Part shown: positions 46,922 through 57,866 of the stretch, piece after piece
Layout: each line of letters opens with the position of its first letter
How positions within the stretch are numbered: position 1 is the first letter of the stretch
DNA from: Lotus japonicus
Taxonomy: Eukaryota > Streptophyta > Magnoliopsida > Fabales > Fabaceae
Length of the DNA stretch: 64,000 bases
NCBI RefSeq assembly: GCF_012489685.1
Contig: NC_080041.1
Span: forward strand, 102,641,760-102,705,759
Direction: 5' to 3'
Program-made: the position numbers and the translations under genes
Notes under the pieces: model-generated
Told to the model about the DNA's origin: nothing
The model's input: the letters and a program-made list of their open reading frames with translations, nothing else
Database searches by the model: none

Positions 46922-49900
46922 TGTAACACCCCGATTTCCAGGTGTCACTTTAGTAACCAAAAATAATCTTTACGCGGAAAACAGGTAATTTTTTTTTTCG
47001 TTTTCTTTCCTTTAAATCAAAACGATAAGGAAGTAAAGACAAAACCCAACTACTAAACTAACCAACATACATCAAATATAAACATGTACAGCCTCAGCTG
47101 CACTCCCACGTCACGCGCACTCGCAGTGACTCCAAAGCAGTGTGCCCGTAGGCAAATATCTACAGACCCAGAAGTGTAAGTGAGAAAATTAAAATTACAA
47201 ACCACTAGGAGAAAGTCGGCCTCAATATGGCCTAAGCAAAGACCCCTATGGTCCAACTGACTCACTGTGATCCCTCAGTAAGAGAACCACACGAAAAGTC
47301 ATGCGTCGGAAACCTACCCGATCCCAAAAGCAAAACGAATCAGAGCTCTACACAAAACATGACGCCTGCCCAAACCTAACCTCCCAGTGCCAAACCCACA
47401 ACGATCTGAAGTCGGCAAGTTGAAGCTCAACTCTATGCGCCATAGAACTCCTTTCGTCAGACGTCCACGCTCGTCAGTCCGGTCCTCCATGCCCCTTCCC
47501 CGATATGTCGCCCGGTGACCAGCTACATCGATCACCCAAGCGGTGGGGGCATCCCGATCCAGCAGCTCATATCTGATCCCCCCCGAGGGAGAGACCGTCG
47601 AGAACCAGTCGACCATCGACATCTGGCAGCAGGCCGACCGCCCAAACACAAACATACAAACAAAGCCAAGGCGCTAGGGTCAACTCACAGCAATAAGTAC
47701 ATATACACTCAACATGTGACGGGGTATATATATAAGTTGTTATATAAGCATATAAGTAATCCTAGCATGTTATGGCTCTAACATTGCTTCAATAAACAAA
47801 CAACACACAGTCTCAGTCAGCATGCATGTATGCGTGAAATGCACAATATGAATCCGGATTTGTGACGCGTTCCCGTTCGCCACAAGTGAAGCATTCCCGT
47901 TCTTCACTATGGATGGACCATTCCCGTTATCCATCCTGGATGAACCATTCCCGTTATTCATCCTTGGTGAACCATTCCCGTTATTCACCGTATGATGAAC
48001 CATTCCCGTTATTCATCATTTATGCAAGGTGAACCATTCCCGTTATTCACCATGATATGCACAGGTGAACCATTCCCGTTATTCACCCGATTGAATGCAA
48101 CGTGGTTAGCCAAACAACGAATCGCCCTTACCACGAAAGTGTTTAGCTCACAACCCAATCTCAACAAACCCATGAGTTAGTGTCGGTCAATACAACACAA
48201 CTCGGAGTAAGTGTCGGTCAATACAACACAGCTCCACCAACAAGAATACACAAGGGTCTAGTGTCGGTCAATACAACACAGCCCAAACAACAAGAGCGCT
48301 AAGTGTCGGTCAATACAACACCGCTCCAACAACAAGAGAACCCAAGGGATTAATGTCGGTCAATACAACACAACCCCATCAACAAGAGTACGTAAAGTAC
48401 TCGGTGACTTTCAATCATCACCATAGCTCACCTTAGTGGCTTTCCCCAATTCCAATAACTCACAACAAAGGTCGACTTTTCCCCGTCTTTCGTAAATATT
48501 TTCCCCTTCAGTTTTCCTATACTTAAACATTAATAAAAATGATTTCAATTCAGATTAGTCAGGTTATGAGTTTATTTCTCAAAATCTAGGTTTCCCAAGT
48601 CTTTAGTTTACAAAATTCTATTCATTCTAGGTTTTCCGAAAACCAACCACCCAAAAGAAGTTTCCCGGGGAAAGTCTAAGTAAACCAACGAATCCCAACA
48701 AATGGCTAAGTCCCAAACCCCTCGTTTGAACTTGCCTAGGGTTGCTCATCCAACCCGAAACATCAAAGATCACCAGATCAATGAATCTCCACTCCGAAGT
48801 CGCGTCAAAACGCACAATCCAACAAAGCACAACATCACAACATCAGTTCATCAACATAATCAACATCAAAGTAAAACATAAGTCGAATTGATCGACGCCT
48901 ATCATGGATTCATAGCTAATATATAGTAAGTTGCCCTAACCTCGAGCTGTTCCAGCTTCGCAAACAAAGTTCTCCTCAAACAATTGCTCTGAGTCTTCCA
49001 AAGTTCCCTCAACTGAACCTCGGAGAAAAACAAAGCAGAATCCAAACAAAATCGATTAGTTCGATCGCAAAACAATACATAAACGATAGACAAAGCATTA
49101 AAGCTTCAGAATAGGACAATCAGGTACGAAAAGACAAGTTTTCGAAAACGAAAAACTCCCCCCCCTTAGGGAATAGCCCATGGCCATAAGGAGAAAAGAG
49201 CTTCGGCTCTTTTTCTTCGATCAAATCAGTTTACAAGGTAGTTTTAGGGTAAAACTAAGGCAAAGAAACTGTCAGAACAATTTTCGGACAATCGGGCCGA
49301 AATATGACTATCCAGGGGCATTTTGGTCCAAAATAAAGGCTCAAAACTTCAAAGTTATCAGTTCTGAAAACAAATTTGACAGAAATGATCCTCATGACAT
49401 CCGTGACAACAAATCCTAAAGGCACGAAGTCAGATTAAGTCTTTTTGACAATAAAGTTTCGAAATGTGAGACAAAAAGGGTTTTGAAACAGTTTTTCAGA
49501 TCCTGGACAACTGGATCACAATCAGCGTTTACTGACAGAGGTTTTAGGCTCATGGGAACCTAGAGAACATAGCCCAAGCGAGAAATCGAAGAAATCAGAC
49601 AATTTTAGAAAAAACTCAAAACTGTGAGCACAGAAACGACTTCAGAAACGCAACAGAAACAACAATCAGAGGTAGGAATCGTGTTAATTACCTCGATACC
49701 TAGAAGTAGGGACGAACTGCACGAAGATTGGTCAAGATTTCGCGAAAATCTCTCCTCTCCCTCTCTCTCTACAATTCTCGGCCAAAATGGGTGAAATGGA
49801 GAAGATATTTGCTTTTTCGCGCTATTTATAGGCGGGTGAAATCGCGGAAAAATGAAAATTTCGCGATTCCGATTTTTGCAGCACGATCACCGAGAAATTC

Positions 49901-50522
49901 TAAGAGAGATTCTGGCGTCGGAATTCCAGAACTCAAAACAAATATCTAGGATTTGGGAAAAACGATATCGAAAAACTCAAAAGCGGTGTCGGTTAATCTG
50001 CCCCGAAAAACTACTTTTTGCTGTGATGCTCAAACGACAAAACTTCCTACTGAAGAAAGATTAGAAACGTCGAAACAAGTCTGGCAACGCGGACGGAATC
50101 TTCGTTAGAAGTCTCGAATAGAAAAAGTCTTCATCCATCGCTCAAAACTAGGGTTTCGAAGCAAAGAAATTAGCGTCGGCGGACATCCGAAAAGTGAAAC
50201 ATATCGTGCGTACAGTCCAGAGTTCCGAAATGAAACTCTGGTCGATGGAAAAATAAAGAGAATCTTTAAATTTTCCGAGAGTTCGAAATCTCACTCAAAA
50301 CGTTGCTTTAAGAGCGAAATAGCCTATTCTGGACACGCTCGCCATAAGGCAGGTGTGCAGACGACTCGCACTAACTCCGAAAACAACTACGCAACATTCC
50401 TCAAGCAATTCCTGAACTTTCTTCTTCATTAATCTTTCTCAAATGTCAAACTCCTGTCACGCTTACACTGATTCTACGTGTGAGTCGGAAACTTAACTTG
50501 TTCTGAAAATCCAGGTCTTACA
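46922..50522 (-). repeat. 5' LTR (right copy) of the Ty3 element
   Basis: Matches the left LTR at an offset of 7062 bp, with one extra C in the run at about 49157-49163. Differences seen by eye include 47486, 47506, 47802, 48906, 49383 and 50078. Confidence 0.93.
47861..48087. repeat. Array of eight covarying hairpins, right LTR
   Basis: Same eight units as at 40799-41025, with no change seen in the arms or the loops. Confidence 0.92.
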
Positions 50523-50840
50523 CCATTGCACGCGACCCACCTCCCCAAAACCATCATGACTTCCAACCTTCCACACGCGTCCAACACGCGTCACCCTTCC
50601 AGCTTCCCCCCTTCTCCTATAAAAACCCTTCTTCCCCACAGTCATCCCTTTCCGAGACCCCTCTTTACCTCCCTAATCGCTTACCAAACTCCCTCTGCCC
50701 ACTTCCGCTCCGGAGCCGTCGCTTATCACCCTTTCCGCTACCCACTCTTCACATCCTACTCCGGTGAGTCCCACTGTCCTTATCTTTGCATCATACACAT
50801 ACTCATCTTTTCCTTTCTTTCACTTCACTGTCTTCTAAAA

Positions 50841-53436
50841 ATGGCCTCAAGCCCTTCCTCCCCTAACCACTCCTCTTCTTCCTCCGGAAGCGACCCTGAT
50901 GCCACCGCCGCCGGCAGCCTCCGTTTAGAAGTCCCGGAGATCCCACCTTACCGACTAAAAACCTACGCCACTCTGCCCTTTCCAGTCCAAATAGCCCCCA
51001 CTCACGAGGCTATAGACCAACCTTCTATTTTCCAGAATAGCGATCTCATCGTGCAGTTCGTGAACTCCCTGGGTGGTTTGTCTAATGACGATGAGTTTAA
51101 CGCCAAACTCAGGATCTGGATTTGCAGTCCTGGGGACCGCCCCTGGCTTCATAAGCCAGACGGCGACGTAAAGAGATCCCATTTTTTCTTTGCGTATGAA
51201 TACATGTTTAGCGAGCTTGGAATCAGGCTTCCTTTCTCGCCCTTTGTCCAAACCGTCCTCCGCGACATCAACGCGGCTCCCTGCCAACTCCACCCTAACG
51301 CCTGGGCCTTCATTCGATGTTTTGAAATCTTAAGCGCCGCTGTCGGCATCGCCCCATCCCCCACCAGTTTCTTCTACCTCTACGACGTCGACCCCAAGTC
51401 CATCAAAAACAAAGGATGGATTTCCTTGAAGGCCCGAGCCGGCCGGAAGTGCTTGCATCCCCACAAAAGTAACGCGAAGTCCTCCTTCGCACGGAAGTAC
51501 TTCCGTGTGGCGGTTCATCCCGCCTACCCAGAGGCATTCACCCTTAGAGACGGGACCGCCCTTTTTCCTCTTTACTGGACGGAGAAGCCCAATGGGATCA
51601 CCGATCCTTCAGAGGAATCTTTGTCCGCCAACGACAAAGCCTTTCTTAATCTCCTTGCCCCACTTCCCATCCTTGACTGCACAACAGTCCTTGAGGGCGC
51701 TGACCTCTCAAGAACTCCCAAATACTTAGGTTGCCCATAGCTCACTTTTATTATTGACATTTCCTTTCTCGTCTCCTATGTTGTCACTGATCGTATTTTT
51801 TATTGTTACAGAAGATATGAATTTCACGAACGACGAGCTCCTGAAGGCCCGCGAGAGGAGAATGGCTCGCTTTTCCCCAAAATTCAACACTGAGGGCGAC
51901 GTGAAAAAACGGGGCGGTGCTGAGAACCAAGCCGAGAGCACCAAAGCTCCCAAGAGGAGAAGATTGGTCAAAGCCTCCTCCGGCGCTGGCACATCCAACC
52001 CTGGCGCTCAGCCCACCACTGCTGCTGCGCCTAAAGGCAAAAATGTCACTGAAGCCTCCGTCGCCGCGGCTATCGAGCCAACCACCGTACCAGCTTCTAC
52101 TCCTGCCACCGCCGGTGCGACCGCTACTGTTGCCGCTGAGTCCCCTGCCGGCGCCACAGCCGCCTCCGTCGGTGCCACAACCACCAACATTTCTCAATCC
52201 TCAGCTGCCGAGAAACTCGCCGGCGCCAACGCCACAAAAGCTGCTGCGTCTTCCGACACTCCTGTTGGAGAGAAGGAAAAAGAAAATGAAACCCTGAAGT
52301 CTCCCTCTCGCCAAGATGCGCCTCCTAGCCCGCCCTCAACACATGATGCGGGCTCCACGCCTTTCCCGCCTCATCAAGGGGAAAAATCCTGTCCTGGCGC
52401 TGCCACTACCTCTGAAGCGGCTCAAATTGAACAAGCCCCTGCTCCCGAGGTCGGTTCTTCAAGCTATTATAATATGCTCCTCAACGCCATTGAACCCTCA
52501 GAATTCTTACTTACTGGTCTTAATCGTGACGCCATATAAAAAGAAGTTTTGAGTCGGGGCCTTAATGACACCAAGGAGGAGACTCTTGCTTGCCTCCTAC
52601 GCGCTGGGTGCATCTTTGCCCACGCGTTTGAGAAGTTCAATGCCGCCACCGTTGAAGCTGAGCGGTTGAAGGCCGAAAGTGCTAAGCATCAAGAAGCCGC
52701 CGCTGCTTGGGAAAAGCGTTTCGACAAACTGGCGACGCAGGCAGGAAAAGACAAAGTCTATGCCGACAAGATGATTGGCACGGCGGGGATTAAAATCGGC
52801 GAGCTGGAGGATCGGCTGGCGCTGATGAAGGAAGAAGCAGATGAGCTTGATGCAAGCCTTCAAGCTTGCAAAAAGGAAAAAGAGCAAGCTGAGAAGGACT
52901 TGATCGCACGAGGCGAGGCGCTGATTGCTAAGGAGTCAGAGCTTGCCATACTGCGCGCTGAGCTGGAGTTAGTGAAGAAGGCGTTGGCGGAGCAAGAGAA
53001 AAAGTCTGTGGAGTCCTTGGCCTTGGCGAAGTCTGACATGGAGGCGGTGATGCAGGCTACGTCCGAGGAGATCAAGAAAGCGACCGAAACTCATGCCGAG
53101 GCCCTCGCCACGAAAGATGCTGAGATTGCTTCCCAACTGGCAAAGATCAAAAGACTAGAGGACGAGCTGGCGATGGAGAAGGCCAAAGCCACTGAGGCGA
53201 GGGAACAAGCCGCTGACATCGCGCTTGACAACCGCGAGCGCGGTTTCTACCTCGCCAAAGATCAGGCCCAACATTTGTACCCGAACTTTGACTTTAGCGC
53301 CATGGGAGTAATGAAAGAGATAACCGCCGAAGGACTGGTTGGTCCCGACGATCCTCCCCTGATTGACCAACACCTCTGGACAGCGACTGAAGAAGAAGAG
53401 GAAGAAGAAGAACAGGAGAAAGAAAACAATGAATAA
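50841..53436 (+). CDS. Putative gypsy-type transposon-domain protein with coiled coil, one internal stop
   Basis: Exon 50841-51729 (start MASSPSSPNHSS) and exon 51812-53436 join across a GT/AG intron (TTAG|GTTGCC ... TTACAG|AAGATATG). The first 300 residues carry the plant domain called putative gypsy-type transposon (Pfam Transposase_28): WICSPGDRPW, SHFFFAYEYMFSELGIRLPF and a downstream ARAGRKCL segment. A low-complexity Ala/Pro/Thr linker follows, then a long coiled coil (52640-53220, heptads of Leu, Ala, Glu, Lys) and an acidic end (EEEEEEEEEQEKENNE). The frame is open except for one TAA at 52537-52539, where the family would continue. The intact frame would be 837 codons. The molecular role of this family is unknown. 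Confidence 0.82.
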
Positions 53437-54342
53437 TGTAATTTTAACATTACTTTAGCTTTTACTGTCACCTTGTAGTGTACTTTTCCGCCATTCGTCT
53501 ATGTTTAAGTAACCCTTCGCCATAGCCTTTTATATCGCCGTTGGATATTTTGTAAATCATGTTGGAATGCTTCCGCCGTACACTTTTTAGTCGCCCTTGG
53601 TCCGCAAGTCCACAAGCTCGAAGCAGGAGAGCGAAGTGTGTCTTCAAAATGTGACCGCCAATCTCTGTCCCCTTGTGATTCCCCTAGCAGGTCGCCCGTT
53701 GCCACTTTCCACTTGGTACGGCGTTCCTCGGCTGGCGGTTCCGACCAACGCGCAGGAACTATTCCCAAGCTTCTAGCTGCAATAGCTTCCCCGCCTAGAA
53801 GATCACCTAACCACGCTACTTGGCGGGATCAACAAAGAATATATAAAGCGTGTAGGTCGCCGACATGGCGCGAATGAAACACAAACCGCTAATAGGCGCA
53901 AGGAAATACACAAATACATGAATCACCCATTGACGCGGGACCTAGAAAGATGGTGTACAAACGCCTACAAGATTAAGGAGTCGTGGTGACCCGCCAATCT
54001 CTCCCGCATCCGCCCCTCGTAGCATCTTCACGGATCAAGTTGCTTCCGGGGCGAGTCCCTTAATATGGTGAAAGGATTCAACCAGTCCACGAGACACCGA
54101 GCTCGAAGCATGAGAGCATAATGTGTCTTCAAGCCGAAGTCGCCGCCGCATCGTCCTTAGGAGAAGGTCCGCCCAGCACGCATGCTCCTTCTCTCGCCAG
54201 AGTCCACAAGTCCACCAGACTCCGTCCAAGTCATGAGGAGTAGGAGTGTCCTCACTCGCCGCATCGCCATCACCATCTTGCTTTAGCCTGTTTCCTTATA
54301 AGAAATTAGTTTGGCTTGCTCGCCACTCTCAGCGTAAGGCCG

Positions 54343-54690
54343 CCACCATTTTGCGGTAGGTCGCTACCCTCATCTTTGGCGGTAGGTCGCAACCCTCTTG
54401 CGGTAGGTCGCGACCCTCTTGCGGTAGGTTGCCACCATTTTGCGGTAGGTCGCTACCCTCATTTTTGGCGGTAGGTCGCGACCCTTTAGCGGTAGGTCGC
54501 CATCCTCTTGCGGTAGGTCGCGACCCTCTTGCGGTAGGTCGCCACCCTTAGCGTCAGGTCGCCACCCTTTTGGCGACTTTTGTGTGTCTAGAAACTGAGT
54601 CTTACAGGTCGCCACCCATAGCGTTTGGTCGCCACCCTTTGGCATGTGGTCACCACCCTAGCGGTAGGTCGCCACCCTTGGTGTGATCGT
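54343..54690. repeat. Minisatellite, unit GCGGTAGGTCGC(C/T/G)ACCCT
   Basis: About fourteen imperfect units of 18-28 bp with core GGTAGGTCG, separated by CTTTT or CATCTTTG-type spacers. Conceptual frames across it (repeated LPQEG / ATYRKR) are artefacts of the repeat. Confidence 0.88.
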
Positions 54691-55531
54691 CCCATTTCGG
54701 GACTCAAAGTGCTTTGGGTTCCAATGGCCAGTTGGATTACCAAAGCGGTGCTCAGTAGAATGGGCAATTTGTACCCCACACATCGCCAATGAATCCGGTT
54801 GTTACGTGGGCTTTTCCGGGGCTAATTTAGTTCATTGATGAAATAACACTCGAAATTCAGCACTCTCTCTCTCACTCTCATTCTCTCTTAGCACAATCCC
54901 TCTACCTCTAGGTACTATACCTCTCTTCAATGTTCATTCCCAGAACATTTTCTAACAAGAAGAAGAAGAAGAAAAAGATGTTGTTGGTGGAGGAAATGAG
55001 ATGTAGATGAAGATGAAGAAAGAAGAAGAAAAGAGATATCTGAAGGAGGAATTGTGGTTAAATTGAGATGAGTTAGGGTTAGATTAAGGGATTTGTGGTT
55101 AAATTGAGAATTCAGACTTAGATTAAAGGGTCTTAGATTTAATTCATAGAAATTAGGGAATTTTAATTTTAAAAAATAAAAATAAAAAAGGGACGGTTTT
55201 CAGATTTCGCTCAAAGTTCAGGGATGGGTCAAATTTGTTTTTAATAGTTCAGGGACGGTTTCCAAATAATTTTCCAGCGAGGGACGGTTTTCAGATTTCG
55301 CTCAAAGTTCAAGGATTGTTATATAAGGGCTTCGCCGGAGGTATGGTGGCCGGAGGGACGGGTCAAATTAGTTTTCAATAGTCTAGGGATGGTTTTCAGA
55401 TAATTTTCCGGCGAGGGACGATTTTCAAACGATGTCCAAAGTTCAGGGACGATTAAAGTTTTTAACCCAAATAAAAATAACATAATGAACAAAGAAATTA
55501 CAATACGATGACACTCTTTAATATGAGTTGC

Positions 55532-57806
55532 CTATTTGTGAAACTCGATCACTCCCAAAACAGAGAAAGCGCGACAAACAACTTGAAACCTGGAAAATCC
55601 AGAGCGCTTGCCCAAACACTCAAGTTGTTTCTCAGTCCTTTCCCTACCACCAGGTGTAATAAACATGATGTTATCAAGAATTGAAACATATTTATGTTCA
55701 TTTGTAGTTTCTGGATCTTCTGGCAGTATGAATTCCCCTACAATAACCTTTCCATTTGTTGGCAAAGCTTTGTGACAATTGCTTAAAATTTCCAAGCATT
55801 TCTCGTCTGACCAATTATGCAATATAGCCTTCAACAACAATATCATTTGACACAAAAACATTTATAGTTAGCATTTTAATCAAGTTACCAATAATTGAAT
55901 CACAATTTTATCACATCATAAATAATTTTAAATAATAAACTACCAAAAAAAAACACAACGAGATATAATTGAATGTCTTGATCAATGTCAAACTAAGAGC
56001 GCGTTGTCAATTTGAGTTCTAATTAACTTATGTGTCAAACCCGACTCGCTAATGGGTTAAATTGGTTAAAATTCAGTTCGTATAAACTCCGAGTCAGATT
56101 GGCTTGGCTTATAGCTTGCAGGTCATCAAATGTTAATTTTTTTTTTGTTTTATTGAAAAAATGTGTTAAGTTAGATTAGAATGTAGACAATTGTAACAAA
56201 AACAAAAAAGAATGTAGACAATTATATCATACGTCACACATGGGTATTCTTTCACGCTTCAATTTTTTATGCATATTAGTGTTTCTAGAGTGAATATAAT
56301 TTTTTGTATATATTTATTCTTTGACAGGAAACACATTACTTCCATTCTAGATGTATTTGCATTAGAAGTCTATCAACACTTGATTACGATTTATTCATTG
56401 ATTATGATATTTTTCATTTTTTTTATAATATTTTCAATATTTTTTTCTTTCTAATTTTTACCTTTTTTAATAATTTTTTTCTAAAACTTGTAAGTCAACC
56501 CATGGCGGGTCAAGCGGGTCCAATTTTTTGTGTCTCGTAAAAATGTCAGTCGGGCTAACCCAACTCGTTTTTTTTTACAACCTGGATGGGTCAAACTAAT
56601 TCATGTTAACAGCTCTAGTAGAACTATTTATACTCTCAGTACATATAAATTAATTATTACTATAAGGTAATAAATGTTTAATAATTGTCAAAAAAAAGTT
56701 TAATATACTAACCTTTAGCATTATGGCATCACCTCTGGGAATACTTTCAAACATGTTTCCTCCAACATGCTCAATCCCTAAATGAATTTTGAAAATATTT
56801 GGATAGAAGATTATGCAAACAAAAAAAAACTTAACAAATGTAGAGATCAGTTGTCGCAAGAGATTGATGGAATACCGGGACGTATTGGTGAATTTTCAAT
56901 CACTTGTGGAAGGTCAAAATTAACCCCTTTAATTGAAGGGTATTTGGATATTATCATTTTGAGACCTTGTCCATTTCCACCTGCTACGTCAACCAAAGTT
57001 GATATACCCTCAAATCCTGTGTATATTTCAATTATTCTGTTCATGTGTGATGAGCATATATCAGACATAGCTCTGTTAAATACATTGTTCATTTCTGGAT
57101 CTTTTCCGAAGTGGTCGAACTTTGATGTTCCATGAACTCTCTTGAATAGATCAATCTCGGGGTCAATAATTGCTTCCTTAAAATTTTGCCTATATTATAG
57201 CCACACACAAAACCGATTTTAAAACATATTTACTTGTATTGTCTTTACTTCTTTTTGTGAAACCAAATATAGAAAATCAATTTATATAGTGTGAGTGTTA
57301 TTGAGTATGGGCACATCTTTTTTCCATCGTAATAATTAAGCATTGTAACATCACTTACTCACTTACCATACCCTAAACAGTTCACGGTGACAAAGAAACG
57401 ATGTGAATGAAGCAAGGTAACCATCACGATTTCCTTCAGAGACAAAATATTGACCAGAAGGTGAGACCCCATACACTCTCACCTCGCTACCTGCACCATC
57501 CTCACCGGAGCGAGTGGAAGCAGCGAGAAGAGAGTGGCTCGCGAGCAATCGCAGCACGCGTTCGAGCCTGTTTGGCAAATCAGGGTGGTGGTGTTGGGTT
57601 GGTAGCTCAGAAGCGATTTCAGAGGCTGACAAGAACCCACCATTTTGTGGGGAGCTTCCCTTGGAAATTATGTCAAACAGGTTGAGCTCAATCGCTGCAT
57701 TGAGGGCTGCAGGGAAAACCACACTGATACCAAGCACCATGGCAGAGAGGGTGTCACTGTTAGTGCTATCAACATGGTTCTCTTTCTCTGAGGAATTGGA
57801 ATTCAT
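55532..57806 (-). CDS. Class II plant O-methyltransferase (COMT/isoliquiritigenin 2'-O-methyltransferase-like)
   Basis: Four exons: 57806-57367, 57189-56876, 56777-56713 and 55828-55532, giving 371 aa, normal for the family. Cytosolic SAM-dependent methylation of a phenolic or flavonoid hydroxyl is expected. The N-terminal dimerisation domain has AMVLGISVVFPAALNAAIEL (22-41) and ELPTQHHHPDLPNRLERVLR. The SAM pocket has LVDVAGGNG (212-220), NFDLPQVIE (238-246) and GNMFESIPRGDA (258-269). The catalytic base is His277 in AILHNWSDEK (274-283), with Glu305 and Glu336 as partners. Two residues are unusual: the first Gly of the GGG loop is Ala, and the SAM-binding Asp of GGDMF is Asn259. Overall wording is closest to legume chalcone 2'-O-methyltransferases, but substrate cannot be told from sequence. 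A transposon-like stretch enlarges the last intron. Confidence 0.9.
55985..56620. mobile_element. Probable hAT-like insertion in the O-methyltransferase last intron
   Basis: Ends have GAGCGCGTTGTCAATTTGAG on the left and, complemented, TAGAGCTGTTAACATGAATT on the right, and internal GGGTTAAATTGG / GGCGGGTCAAGCGGGTC motifs resemble non-coding hAT-type repeats. The exact borders and target duplication were not settled. Confidence 0.4.
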
Positions 57807-57857
57807 GTTTAATTCTTAATTTGTAAGCTTGTAGTGTGTGTGTTTTGGGCTGCTTCG

Positions 57858-57866
57858 CTTTTTATA
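57858..57866 (-). promoter_or_regulatory. TATA box of the O-methyltransferase gene
   Basis: TATAAAAAG on the minus strand, 52 bases upstream of the ATG at 57806, leaving a short 5' leader of roughly 20-25 bases if transcription starts about 30 bases downstream. Confidence 0.6.

Larger units (their letters stand above)
39860..50522 (-). mobile_element. Ty3/gypsy LTR retrotransposon, chromovirus-like, internally deleted
   Basis: Two direct LTRs of 3600 and 3601 bp (39860-43459, 46922-50522), TG...CA ends, target duplication CCATT (39855-39859, 50523-50527). Orientation is minus: the primer-binding site follows the right LTR and the polypurine tract precedes the left LTR. The LTRs differ by roughly 15 substitutions and one base indel by eye, so insertion is recent. 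The internal region is only 3462 bp: no gag, no protease, a 223-codon reverse transcriptase core, then about 2.1 kb without a long frame, and a chromodomain-type tail. It must have been moved by proteins of a complete relative. Confidence 0.93.
39000..54947 (+). mobile_element. TIR element encoding a putative gypsy-type transposon-domain protein
   Basis: The termini 39000-39112 and 54835-54947 are inverted copies of 113 bp with two differences. They start TGTTCTAGGAATGAACATTG and end in CA. TTTTC occurs on both sides (38995-38999, 54948-54952). Allowing T-run slippage, a 9-bp duplication of ATTTTTTCT type is also conceivable. Without the inner Ty3 element it measures about 5.3 kb. It encodes one spliced protein (50841-53436), and its non-coding parts hold repeats of a TCCACAAG...GAGCTCGA...GTGTGTCTT motif (39280-39340, 53605-53645, 54075-54130) and a minisatellite (54343-54690). 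Confidence 0.75.
38631..55468. mobile_element. Outermost MULE-like foldback element of the nest
   Basis: Left end GGGTTAAATACTTTAATCGT and then CATCGTTTGAAAACCGTCCC; the complement of the right end is GGGTTAAAAACTTTAATCGT and then CATCGTTTGAAAATCGTCCC. The arms stay inverted for about 130 bp. Flanks AAATCAAAA (38622-38630) and AAATAAAAA (55469-55477) match at eight of nine. Without the nested insertion at 39000-54947 it is only about 0.9 kb and non-coding. Confidence 0.78.

Noticed and set aside
51784..52197. 137-codon minus-strand glycine-rich frame
   Set aside because: It is the complement of the Ala/Pro/Thr-rich linker of the gypsy-type domain protein.
54370..54645. 91-codon minus-strand frame with repeated LPQEG and ATYRKR
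   Set aside because: It is produced by the minisatellite and has no start context or domain.
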